Shown piece by piece: positions 9,525 through 17,205 of a stretch of 32,108 nucleotides of DNA. Below the pieces are notes generated by a model. That model searched no databases and was not told the DNA's origin. It worked only from the letters and a program-made list of their open reading frames with translations. This stretch comes from Alphaproteobacteria bacterium (GTDB lineage Bacteria > Pseudomonadota > Alphaproteobacteria > UBA6615): NCBI GenBank assembly GCA_027297685.1, contig JAPUHN010000298.1, positions 1 to 32,108 of the forward strand, read 5' to 3'. The first letter of the stretch is position 1. Every line of letters begins with the position of its first letter. The translations under genes and the position numbers were made by a program.

Positions 9525-10619
9525 TCATTCGTTCAGTAACTTTACCTTGAGGCCGTCCGACAGGAAGCTAACTCCTGCCGCCGCAATAACTTCGCCCGGT
9601 TGCAAGCCGTCATAGACTTCCACGTACCTGCCGGTGCCGGCGCGGACCTTGACCGGGCGTTCCTGTACCACCGAGTTCGCGGCATCGAAGACGTATACGT
9701 GCGACGATAGTCCGAGCGTTTGGCCCGATTGGTTGGCGGCGGCCAGGGCGGCAATGGGTATCAAAAAATTGGCGACGCTGTCCTCTCCACCAAGCAGAAA
9801 TTCCGCCTCGGCAGTCATACCCGGGCGTACCGACGCAGGCGGTTGGAGAAGCGTCGCTTTGACCGGGAAGGCATTGGCGGCCCCGGCACTGGAGCCGATT
9901 TCAGAAACCACGGCGCTGCAATCACAAGATCCGATGGACGGCAATACGACGGTTGCCGGCAAGCCCAGGTTAATCTGTTCGATAACAGTCTCTGGGATGC
10001 TGAGGGCAATCTGTAAGGCGCCCTCGGCGAATATTTCGAAAAGCGGCTCGCCGCGATTGATCTCTACAAAGGGGTCCACCGACCGCGCCGCGACGATGGC
10101 GTCGAACGGTGCGCGCAGGACAGTCTTGCCCAGGTCGCGGCGGACCCGGCTGAGTTTCGATTGCGCGATTTCGACGTCGTTCTTTGCGGTTTCGAAAGAC
10201 GCCTCCGCCTGGTCGAGCGCCGCTTGGCTGACCCATTTTTTCGCGAACAGGGTCTTTTGACGCTCCAATTCCAGCGATTTTTCCTTAAAGCCGGCGCGTG
10301 CGCTGCCCAAATCGGCTTCCGCCGTCTGCACATCTAATTTGTAGGGCTCGGCATCGAGCACCGCGAGTTCCTGGCCGGCGACGACTCGATCGCCGGTATC
10401 CACCAAGACCTTGGTCACGTTGCCGCTGACCTCGAAGCTTAGGCTGGAGGTATCCGTCGCTTCGACGACTCCGGGAAATTTTCGACTTCGTCCCGAGGCG
10501 TGCAGGGACACGGTGTAGGTCTTGATCGCCCTGATGCGTTCAGTGACCTCCGGCTCGTCTTCCTCGCAGCCGGCGAGCGCTAATGCGGCAAGGACTGCGA
10601 TGACAAGTGTTTTTCGCAC
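9525..10619 (-). CDS. RND efflux periplasmic adaptor (membrane fusion) lipoprotein
   Basis: A 364-residue HlyD/AcrA-type adaptor that links the RND pump to an outer-membrane channel. The N-terminus is a lipoprotein signal with lipobox LAGC (Cys18), so it should be anchored by lipid on the periplasmic face. The barrel-sandwich half SGNVTKVLVDTGDRV leads into an alpha-helical hairpin (about 80-140), then a second lipoyl half (LRAPFDAIV), beta-barrel and C-terminal domain. Start is GTG at 10619. It is first in the operon, with the pump 26 bp downstream. Function is clear by family and neighbour; what is pumped is not. Confidence 0.94.
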   Translation of the reverse strand: MRKTLVIAVLAALALAGCEEDEPEVTERIRAIKTYTVSLHASGRSRKFPGVVEATDTSSLSFEVSGNVTKVLVDTGDRVVAGQELAVLDAEPYKLDVQTAEADLGSARAGFKEKSLELERQKTLFAKKWVSQAALDQAEASFETAKNDVEIAQSKLSRVRRDLGKTVLRAPFDAIVAARSVDPFVEINRGEPLFEIFAEGALQIALSIPETVIEQINLGLPATVVLPSIGSCDCSAVVSEIGSSAGAANAFPVKATLLQPPASVRPGMTAEAEFLLGGEDSVANFLIPIAALAAANQSGQTLGLSSHVYVFDAANSVVQERPVKVRAGTGRYVEVYDGLQPGEVIAAAGVSFLSDGLKVKLLNE

Positions 10620-10982
10620 AAACGGCCTATTCGTTCGGGTTTAAGGCATTACCGGAGCCGACTCAGCCGTCGCCGGATATGCGCCAATGCATCGTCGTAG
10701 CAATATGGGTGCAGAAGGCAGCCGGTGGTCTGCTGCGTTTCGCCTTGGGGTTGGCCGTTGCAGTGTCCCAGTGCGCAATTGCGCGCCGTGGAAGCGATTG
10801 GAACCAGTGCAAGATGCGCATAGATTGACCTGTCTTTGTTTCTGGTTTCACACGAACACTTCTAGATTGTTTCGCCATTGCCGAAGTGCGCATGGAACGC
10901 TATCGGTTATGGCGGTATTTGTCGATGTTCTGGACCGCCTGACCTGGTGTCCAAGGCGCACAACAGGGATCGGGGATAATCG
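10620..10982. other. Divergent intergenic region between RND operon and Ldh-type gene; contains a 12-bp palindrome
   Basis: 363 bp without a convincing gene; short frames here lack family resemblance. It must hold promoters for both flanking units, but I cannot assign -35/-10 boxes with confidence. The perfect palindrome GCGCAATTGCGC (10773-10784) could be an operator for the efflux operon, as RND operons are often repressor-controlled, but no regulator gene is in the window. A GGGGAT element just before 10983 may serve as the ribosome binding site of the rightward gene. Confidence 0.4.
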
Positions 10983-12068
10983 ATGTCCGACGACGTAATA
11001 ATAACCGCCGATGCGTTGCGCGCGCTGACTTATGAAATAATCCGTCACGGCGGCAGCGAAGCCGCGGAATGCCAGATCGTTTCCGACCATCTGGTCGACG
11101 CCAACTTATCGGGCCATGACAGTCATGGCGTCGGTATCGTGCCGACCTATGTGATCAATCTTCAGAAAAATATGTTGCGTCCCAACACTGGCGTGACGAA
11201 CGTCCGCGACGATGGCGCGTTCCTGCAGTTCGACGGCGGCAAGGGCTACGGCCAACGGGTTGCCGGCGAGGCTATGTCGGCGGCGATCGAGCGCTGCCGC
11301 GAGACCGGCATCGTCGTTGCGACCCTCAAGAACGCCCACCACATCGGCCGTGTCGGCGCCTATGGCGAGATGGCGACGGCGGCCGGCATGATCTCGCTGC
11401 ACTTCGTCAACGTGACCGATCATTTCACCATCGTGGCGCCGCACCGGGGCACGGATTCGCGATTCGGCACCAACCCCGTTTGCATCGCCATGCCGACGGG
11501 AAATCCGGCGGAACCGATCATTCTCGATATGGCGACCAGTAAGGTTGCCATGGGCAAACTCCGGGTTGCCGACAACGCCGGGCGGCGGTTGCCCGACGGT
11601 ATCGTCATCGACGCCGACGGCGCGCCGTCGAACGATCCCGGGGTGATGTTCCGCGAACCGCGGGGCGCGCTGTTGCCCTTCGCCGAGCACAAGGGCTACG
11701 GATTGGCGTTGATGGCGGAACTGCTGTCGGGGACGCTATCCGGTGGCGGCACCATCCAACCGGCAAATGAGCGCCTCGACGGCATCATCAATACCATGAC
11801 CGTCATCGTCCTCGACCCGGCGCGCCTTGGCGACGTCGGGTGGATCCTTGGCGAGGTCGATGCGATGGCCGCCTTCGCCAAAGCTTCGCCACCGACGGAC
11901 CCTGATTTGCCGGTCCTGGTACCGGGCGAGCCGGAACGCCTGTCGCGCGCCGAGCGCAATGCCAATGGGGTGCCGTTGGACCGCGAGAGCTGGCAGCAAT
12001 TACTCAGCGCCGGCGAGACGCTTGGCCTTGGCCGTGCCGAAGCGTTAGCGATCGCCGGTGTTGATTAA
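10983..12068 (+). CDS. Type-2 malate/lactate dehydrogenase family oxidoreductase (Ldh/YiaK/AllD-like)
   Basis: A 361-residue NAD(P)-dependent 2-hydroxyacid (or ureidoglycolate-type) dehydrogenase of the LDH2 family, unrelated to classical Rossmann LDH/MDH. The family motif GHDSHGV contains the catalytic His48. Further conserved blocks are KNAHHIGRVGAYGE, RFGTNPVCIAMPTG and the segment ending ILDMATS, followed by HKGYGLALMAELLSG near the C-terminus. Length is typical (330-360). It stands alone, with a long spacer on each side, so context says little about substrate: malate, lactate, sulfolactate, 2,3-diketogulonate and ureidoglycolate enzymes all fall in this family. Confidence 0.93.
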   Translation: MSDDVIITADALRALTYEIIRHGGSEAAECQIVSDHLVDANLSGHDSHGVGIVPTYVINLQKNMLRPNTGVTNVRDDGAFLQFDGGKGYGQRVAGEAMSAAIERCRETGIVVATLKNAHHIGRVGAYGEMATAAGMISLHFVNVTDHFTIVAPHRGTDSRFGTNPVCIAMPTGNPAEPIILDMATSKVAMGKLRVADNAGRRLPDGIVIDADGAPSNDPGVMFREPRGALLPFAEHKGYGLALMAELLSGTLSGGGTIQPANERLDGIINTMTVIVLDPARLGDVGWILGEVDAMAAFAKASPPTDPDLPVLVPGEPERLSRAERNANGVPLDRESWQQLLSAGETLGLGRAEALAIAGVD

Positions 12069-12199
12069 GCCGCACTGATTGACCTGATCGACACGCTCGC
12101 GGTCGCTCAACACCGCACCAGCCCGTGCCTGAAACCTGCGACCAGGTGCTATTGGACGGCGAGGCTCCATAACAATCAAAGGCACTTTGGTAAGGGTGC

Positions 12200-12329
12200 C
12201 AAAGGCCGTTCGCTGCTCCATAAAATACAGCTGTGATGATATTAAACACTATAATAATGTTATACAATTCCTATTGACTCTATAAACTATGTAATACATA
12301 TTTTTTTACGCTTTTAAATTTGTGATTCC
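12200..12329 (+). promoter_or_regulatory. AT-rich putative promoter region of the ABC/OsmC operon
   Basis: About 110 bp upstream of the ATPase gene is strikingly AT-rich against the GC-rich surroundings. It contains a perfect TATAAT (12250-12255) without a good -35, and a TTGACT (12274-12279) followed by AT-rich possible -10 sites (TACATA, 12295-12300) at a short spacing. Exact promoter boxes cannot be decided. The composition supports it being the transcription start region for the following five genes. Confidence 0.45.
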
Positions 12330-13127
12330 ATGGTGTCAAATATGAACGCTTCCCACGTCACGGTCTCCGGGCTTAGCCATAGGTATCGGGCAACTCCGGC
12401 TCTCGACGGCATCGACCTCGATATCCCGGCTGGCCAACGGCTTGCTATCGTTGGACGCAGCGGCGGCGGTAAGTCGACGCTGCTCCATATCTTGGCCGGG
12501 CTGATCCGGCCGACCGCTGGCCACGTACAAATCGACGGTGAGACGGTCAGCGGCCCTTCGCCGCGCTGGAACGTCATGTTCCAGCAAGCCTCGCTCTATC
12601 CCTGGATGAGTGTGCGCCAGAGTGTTGAGCTCGGTCTGCGCTTTCTAAACCGTCGGCGCCAAGGCGATGCGATCGCCGAGCGATTGCTCGATCTGGTCGG
12701 GTTGGACGGCCTCGCCGACGTCAATGTGCAAAAATTGTCGGGCGGCCAACAGCAGCGGGTGGCGCTGGCGCGCTCGCTGGCGACCGAGCCGACTTTGTTG
12801 CTGCTCGACGAACCGTTTTCATCGCTCGACGCCTTGACCCGACACGATTTGCAGGACGCGGTTGGCCGTATTGTCAGCGACTTAGGCCTCACCATGGTGC
12901 TGGTCACCCACGACCTCGATGAGGCGATCGTGCTTGCCGATCGCATCGTCGTTATCGGCGAACAGCCCGGTCGTATCGTTGCCGACTTATTGGTCGATCC
13001 GACGCTATCCGACCGCCGCGACACCCACGCCATCGCGCCGCTGCGCGACAAGCTGCTGAGCCTATTTGGGGGGCAATCGGCGGGTGGTGGCGAACCCCAT
13101 CCACACCCTGCAAGGCACGCCGCCTGA
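12330..13127 (+). CDS. ABC transporter ATPase, nitrate/sulfonate/taurine type
   Basis: A 265-residue cytoplasmic nucleotide-binding subunit of the NrtD/SsuB/TauB class. Walker A is GRSGGGKST (42-50), Q-loop FQQ (84-86), signature LSGGQ (136-140), Walker B LLLLDEP (156-162), H-loop His194 in VTHDLDEA. ATP hydrolysis would power import with the permease two genes on. Neither ATG 12330 nor ATG 12342 has a clear Shine-Dalgarno, so the start may be 12 bases later. It is first in a five-gene operon (34 bp to the next gene). The substrate class (oxyanion, sulfonate, pyrimidine precursor or other) cannot be set by this subunit. Confidence 0.95.
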   Translation: MVSNMNASHVTVSGLSHRYRATPALDGIDLDIPAGQRLAIVGRSGGGKSTLLHILAGLIRPTAGHVQIDGETVSGPSPRWNVMFQQASLYPWMSVRQSVELGLRFLNRRRQGDAIAERLLDLVGLDGLADVNVQKLSGGQQQRVALARSLATEPTLLLLDEPFSSLDALTRHDLQDAVGRIVSDLGLTMVLVTHDLDEAIVLADRIVVIGEQPGRIVADLLVDPTLSDRRDTHAIAPLRDKLLSLFGGQSAGGGEPHPHPARHAA

Positions 13128-13160
13128 TAACAGGCCATCTTCTGAAATAGGAACCTACCC

Positions 13161-14378
13161 ATGAACGATTTTTCCGATGACTCCGCTCTGCTTGGGCGCC
13201 GCGACATCCTCGACCTGCTGGCCGGAGGAGGGCTAGCCGCCCTGGCGGCCAGCTTGCCTGGCAAAGCCTTTGGTGCGTTGCGCAAGCCGGACGACGAGGT
13301 GGTGCGGATTGGCTACATCCCGATCACCGACGCCACGCCGCTGCTGGTTGCCCATGCCAAAGGATTTTTCCAGGACGAGGGGCTCGAAGTCGCCAAGCCG
13401 ACGCTGATCCGCGGCTGGGCGCCGCTCGTCGAGTCCTTCGCGGCGGGCAAATTCAACCTGGTCCATCTGCTGAAACCGATCCCCGTATGGATGCGCTACA
13501 ACAACGCCGTTCCGGTCAAGATCACCGCCTGGTGCCACACCAACGGCTCGGGTGTGGTCACCGGCAAGCATATCGACGCCACCAGTTTCGCTGACCTCGG
13601 CGGCAAGCAGATCGCCGTTCCCTTCTGGTATTCGATGCACAACGTGGTGCTGCAGATGGGCCTGCGTCACGCCGGCATTACGCCGGTTATCAAGCCCCAA
13701 ACGGCAAAGCTGGCGTCGAACGAGGCCAACTTGCTGGTCCTGCCACCGCCGGACATGCCGCCGGCGCTGGCGGCGCGCAAAATCGACGCCTACATCGTCG
13801 CCGAGCCGTTTAATGCCGCCGGCGAAATTCTAGCTGGTGCGCGGATGTTGCGGTTCACCGGCGACATTTGGAAAAACCATCCCTGCTGCGTTGTCGCCAT
13901 GCACGAGGCCGATACGGTGGAACGGCCGGAGTGGAGCCAACGCGTGACCAATGCGGTGGTGCGCGCCGAGCACTATGCGGCCGCCAATAAGCTCGAAGTC
14001 GCCCACCTGCTGTCGCGCGACGGCGCAGGGTATTTGCCGATGCCGGCCAAAATCGTTGAGCGGGCGATGACCCTTTACGATCCGGCGGTCTACGGTCCGA
14101 CCGGCGCGTTACAACACCCCGAGTGGCAAAACGGGCGCATCGATTTCCAGCCTTATCCCTATCCGTCGGCGACCAAACTCATCGTCAATGCAATGAACAA
14201 TACCGTGGTGAGCGGCGATACGACGTTTCTGAAAGGCCTCGATCCAAACTTCGTCGCCGAAGATCTGGTCGATTACCGTTACGTTCGCAAGGCGCTGGAA
14301 CGTTACCCGGCAGCCACTCTGCAGCACGGTATCGATCCGGCCAACCCCTACGAGCGCGAAGAGGTTATCGCCCTGTGA
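13161..14378 (+). CDS. NrtA/CmpA-like ABC substrate-binding protein
   Basis: A 405-residue solute-binding protein of the NMT1/NrtA/CmpA group. The N-terminus has a Tat-like GRRD pair followed by a hydrophobic stretch and an AFGA cleavage-like site (about 13-42), so export to the periplasm is likely. The mature start RIGYIPITDATPLLVAHAKG is characteristic of nitrate/bicarbonate-type binders, followed by DLGGKQIAVPFW and DAYIVAEPFNAAG. The family now includes binders of nitrate, bicarbonate, sulfonates, nitriles and pyrimidine precursors, so the ligand is open. AGGAAC precedes the ATG. Its TGA overlaps the permease GTG, indicating translational coupling. Confidence 0.93.
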   Translation: MNDFSDDSALLGRRDILDLLAGGGLAALAASLPGKAFGALRKPDDEVVRIGYIPITDATPLLVAHAKGFFQDEGLEVAKPTLIRGWAPLVESFAAGKFNLVHLLKPIPVWMRYNNAVPVKITAWCHTNGSGVVTGKHIDATSFADLGGKQIAVPFWYSMHNVVLQMGLRHAGITPVIKPQTAKLASNEANLLVLPPPDMPPALAARKIDAYIVAEPFNAAGEILAGARMLRFTGDIWKNHPCCVVAMHEADTVERPEWSQRVTNAVVRAEHYAAANKLEVAHLLSRDGAGYLPMPAKIVERAMTLYDPAVYGPTGALQHPEWQNGRIDFQPYPYPSATKLIVNAMNNTVVSGDTTFLKGLDPNFVAEDLVDYRYVRKALERYPAATLQHGIDPANPYEREEVIAL

Positions 14379-15217
14379 CGACGACCGTCATCCCGCTCGG
14401 CCCTTCTGCGAATCCGGATCTCGCTCCAAGTCCGCCTCGGCGCCAGATGGTAGCGCTGGCCCGCGGCGCTGGATTCGCAGTTGTTGGCATTGGGCTGACG
14501 CTCGGGCTGTGGTGGCTCGCCGGGTTATGGCTGGTGGCTAATCCCAACCTGGTGGCCTTTGGCGGTTTTGCACCCGGCCCGACTCTGTCCGCCCTGTGGC
14601 AAATAGCTCAATCCGGCTGGCTGTGGAACGCAGCCGGCGCCAGCCTGTATCGCGTCGGTGCCGGACTTGGCTGGGCCATTGCCGTCGGGGTTCCACTTGG
14701 TATTCTAATCGGCGGCTCACGCGCTGCCGCGGCCGTCTCACACTTACCCTTTCAATTTCTACGCATGATCAGTCCCTTGGCGTGGATGCCGGTGGCGGTG
14801 ATCGTTTTTGCAACCTGGAACGGTGCGATCATCTTCCTGATCGCCGCCGCGGCGATCTGGCCGATCGTGTTTGCCACCGCCAACGGGTTACGCAAAATCG
14901 ATCCCCACTGGTTCACCGTGGCCCGCAACCTCGGCGGGCGGGGTTTCGCCTTGCTGCGCGTTATCGTGCTGCCGGCAATCGCTCAGGACCTGTTAACCGG
15001 TATCCGGCTGGGGCTCGGCGTCGCCTGGATTGTGCTCGTACCTGCTGAATTTCTGGGTGTCACGAGCGGCCTCGGTTTTGCCATCAACGACGCCCGCGAC
15101 ACCTTGGAATACGACCGGCTTACGGCAATCGTCATCGCAATAGGTGTGATCGGGCTCGTTCTGGATGGATGCCTGCTGGCGATGATCCGCCGCTATCGTT
15201 GGCATTCCTCCGACTAA
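14375..15217 (+). CDS. ABC transporter permease, SsuC/TauC/NrtB type
   Basis: A 280-residue BPD-type permease with about six membrane segments. The EAA-like loop (ARNLGGRGFALLRVIVLPAI, then GIRLGLG) contacts the ATPase. I place the start at GTG 14375 because it overlaps the binding-protein stop as GTGA; the frame is open farther upstream, but that portion reads antisense-quality sequence inside the preceding gene. It completes a full importer (ATPase, binding protein, permease) and is followed after 40 bp by the OsmC-like gene. Confidence 0.93.
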   Translation: MTTTVIPLGPSANPDLAPSPPRRQMVALARGAGFAVVGIGLTLGLWWLAGLWLVANPNLVAFGGFAPGPTLSALWQIAQSGWLWNAAGASLYRVGAGLGWAIAVGVPLGILIGGSRAAAAVSHLPFQFLRMISPLAWMPVAVIVFATWNGAIIFLIAAAAIWPIVFATANGLRKIDPHWFTVARNLGGRGFALLRVIVLPAIAQDLLTGIRLGLGVAWIVLVPAEFLGVTSGLGFAINDARDTLEYDRLTAIVIAIGVIGLVLDGCLLAMIRRYRWHSSD

Positions 15218-15257
15218 TATTTTTTCTTCTTCAACCCTGCCAAAAAGGAACATCACG

Positions 15258-15794
15258 ATGTCTGTTACCGAAGTTCAAACAACCCATCTGCTTCCCGTCG
15301 ACACCAAGGGTCTCGCCGACCTGGCAGAGGCCGGCAAGCAGGACCCCGGCAAGATCAACACACTCGCGGCCCGCACCGTTGTCGACAAACGATTCCGCTC
15401 GCTGACTTACGTGCGCGATTTAGAGCCCCTGGTGGTCGACGAGCCACCGCACTTGCTTGGCGACAATACCGCTCCCGCTCCTTCCGAGGTTGTGCTGTCG
15501 GCGCTCGGCGCCTGCCTGTCCGTCGGCATCCAGGCCAATGCCGCAGACCGCGGCATCGCGCTTACACGCATAGAGCTGGAGCTCGAAGGCGATATCAACA
15601 CCACCGCGGTTTGGGGCGTCGGCGATCTCGACGACGACAAGCGCCTGGGCTTTTCGGCGGTACGGGTGAAGATAAACCTCGAAGGCGACGCCTCTGACGC
15701 TGAGCTCGACGCGTTGGTCGCCGACGCAGATCGCTGGTCGCCTGTTGGCGGAACCCTGCGTAACCCGGTCGACTTGACCATAGCTCCAGTCTGA
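15258..15794 (+). CDS. OsmC-family protein with a single conserved cysteine
   Basis: A 178-residue OsmC/Ohr-fold protein. Cys86 in LSALGACLSVGIQ is the first redox cysteine of the family. The second position, CPxS in Ohr/OsmC peroxidases, is Ser161 in RWSPVGGTL. A one-cysteine OsmC protein may still reduce peroxides through an external thiol or may handle sulfur or acyl intermediates. AAGGAA lies before the ATG. It is 40 bp after the permease and 15 bp before the acyl-CoA-dehydrogenase-like gene, so it is almost surely cotranscribed; this suggests protection from, or processing of, a reactive product of that pathway (inference). Confidence 0.92.
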   Translation: MSVTEVQTTHLLPVDTKGLADLAEAGKQDPGKINTLAARTVVDKRFRSLTYVRDLEPLVVDEPPHLLGDNTAPAPSEVVLSALGACLSVGIQANAADRGIALTRIELELEGDINTTAVWGVGDLDDDKRLGFSAVRVKINLEGDASDAELDALVADADRWSPVGGTLRNPVDLTIAPV

Positions 15795-15809
15795 CGCAGA
15801 GCTCATCTG

Positions 15810-16940
15810 GTGCCCGACGGCAACCCAACGCCATCGACATCGTCCGGGTCGCTTGACGCGACCCGGCGCGTTGTCGCTGAAAAGCTACATCCGCTTACGG
15901 TACGGATAGACCAGGACGGGCTGTATCCAGAAGAGGTGCTGCGCGACCTTGGGGTGGCTGGGGCATTCGGCTTGCATTTAGTGGCCCGTGGCGGGCCCGG
16001 CGATATGGCTGGGGCCATCGATGCGATGACGGCCGTTGGCGAAGAATGCCTATCGACGTCTTTCCTCATGTGGTGTCAGAACGCCTGCGCCTGGTATCTG
16101 GAACAGACCGAAAACGAGGCGTTGCGGGCGCGCCTGCAGGACGAAGTCGCGACTGCCCGCCAACTAGGTGGCACCGCGCTGTCGAACCCGATGAAGCATT
16201 TTGCTGGCATCGAGCCTCTACGCCTGTTCGGCCGGCGGGTAGCGGACGGCTACGTTCTCGATGGACAGTTGCCGTGGGTGTCCAATCTCGGCCCCGACCA
16301 CGTCTTCGGCGCGATATTCGGTGTAAAAAATGGCGGGCGCGAGCAGCACGTTATGGCGCTAATCGATTGCGCCGAGCCAGGTATTTCGTTGCGCCAGGAC
16401 GCCCACTTCACGGCACTGGAAGGTACCCGCACCTTTTCCGTCCGTTTCACCGAAGCATTCGTGCCCGATACCATGTTGCTCGCCGAATCCGCCGAAGCAA
16501 TGGTCGGCCGAATTCGCGCTGGTTTCGTTTTGCTGCAAACCGGGATGGGGATTGGCTTGGTGCGCGCCTGCCTTGATATCATGCGGCGGTCCGACCGGAC
16601 GCTGGAACATGTTAATCGTTTCCTCGACGACCGCCCCGACGATCTGGCGGCGGAGCTCGAAGCTGTCGATGCTACGATCCGCGACTTGGCCACAACGCCA
16701 ACCGAGCAATCACCCGATTACATGCGGTCCGTCCTGCAGGCCCGGGCCGATATCTCGACCCTGTCTCTGCGTGCCGCGACGTCGGCGCTCCTGCATGCCG
16801 GCGCCCGCGGTTATCTCCGTCAATCACCGGCTCAACGACGCCTTCGCGAAGCTCATTTTGTCGCCATCGTCACTCCGGCTCTCAAACACCTTCGCAGGGA
16901 ACTCGCACAGACGGCATCGGTTGGCGCCTATTCTCTGTAG
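15810..16940 (+). CDS. Acyl-CoA-dehydrogenase-fold flavoprotein, possibly a DszC/SfnB-like monooxygenase
   Basis: A 376-residue protein with the acyl-CoA dehydrogenase fold: an N-terminal helical domain, a beta domain (GTALSNPMKHF to LPWVSNLGP), and a C-terminal four-helix bundle. The region that carries YEGT with the catalytic Glu in medium-chain dehydrogenases reads REAHFVAIVTPALKH here, so that Glu appears absent. Loss of this Glu is typical of the oxygen-using branch (DszC, SfnB, nitroalkane oxidase relatives). Start is GTG 15810, 15 bp after the OsmC-like gene, with only a weak ribosome site. A 9-bp-stem hairpin (15844-15866) lies just inside the gene. No flavin reductase or ETF gene is nearby. 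The fold is sure; the reaction is not. Confidence 0.85.
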   Translation: MPDGNPTPSTSSGSLDATRRVVAEKLHPLTVRIDQDGLYPEEVLRDLGVAGAFGLHLVARGGPGDMAGAIDAMTAVGEECLSTSFLMWCQNACAWYLEQTENEALRARLQDEVATARQLGGTALSNPMKHFAGIEPLRLFGRRVADGYVLDGQLPWVSNLGPDHVFGAIFGVKNGGREQHVMALIDCAEPGISLRQDAHFTALEGTRTFSVRFTEAFVPDTMLLAESAEAMVGRIRAGFVLLQTGMGIGLVRACLDIMRRSDRTLEHVNRFLDDRPDDLAAELEAVDATIRDLATTPTEQSPDYMRSVLQARADISTLSLRAATSALLHAGARGYLRQSPAQRRLREAHFVAIVTPALKHLRRELAQTASVGAYSL

Positions 16941-17022
16941 CGATAGCCAGATGGTCAGTGGATTATAGGGCGACCAATTTCAACGCAAGAAATTGAAGGC
17001 GCGTGCGCCCTGCATTGGGCTT

Positions 17023-17205
17023 CTAGGAATAAATTCCGATAGCGCCACCGACTACGGCGCCTAAAATTCCAGCGATGATGGCGACGTTTTCGTTGGGGAC
17101 GCCCGGATTTTCCTTACTGCGGATATCAAACATAGCGGCAAACGCGTGACCGAGAATGAAGCCGACAACCGCTCCACCTACTAGAAAAAGAATTGTTGTT
17201 TGCAT
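17023..17205 (-). CDS. Small glycine-zipper membrane protein
   Basis: A 60-residue protein of unknown function with two hydrophobic segments (about 4-25 and 41-59) joined by a short charged loop (DIRSKENPGVPNEN). Both segments carry glycine-zipper spacing: G11, G15, G19 and G46, G49, G53, G57. Such patterns favour tight helix packing in membranes, as in small lipoprotein-like or pore-forming peptides. The Shine-Dalgarno is weak. It is encoded opposite to its neighbours in an otherwise non-coding stretch, so it is a single-gene unit. The hydrophobic pattern makes it more likely real than chance. Confidence 0.6.
   Translation of the reverse strand: MQTTILFLVGGAVVGFILGHAFAAMFDIRSKENPGVPNENVAIIAGILGAVVGGAIGIYS

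Noticed and set aside
15820-15850. Possible insertion of the palindromic repeat at the start of the flavoprotein gene, since PSTSSG also appears in translations of that repeat
   Set aside because: The nucleotide sequence differs clearly from CTTCGACAAGCTCAGGAT; only the peptide looks alike.
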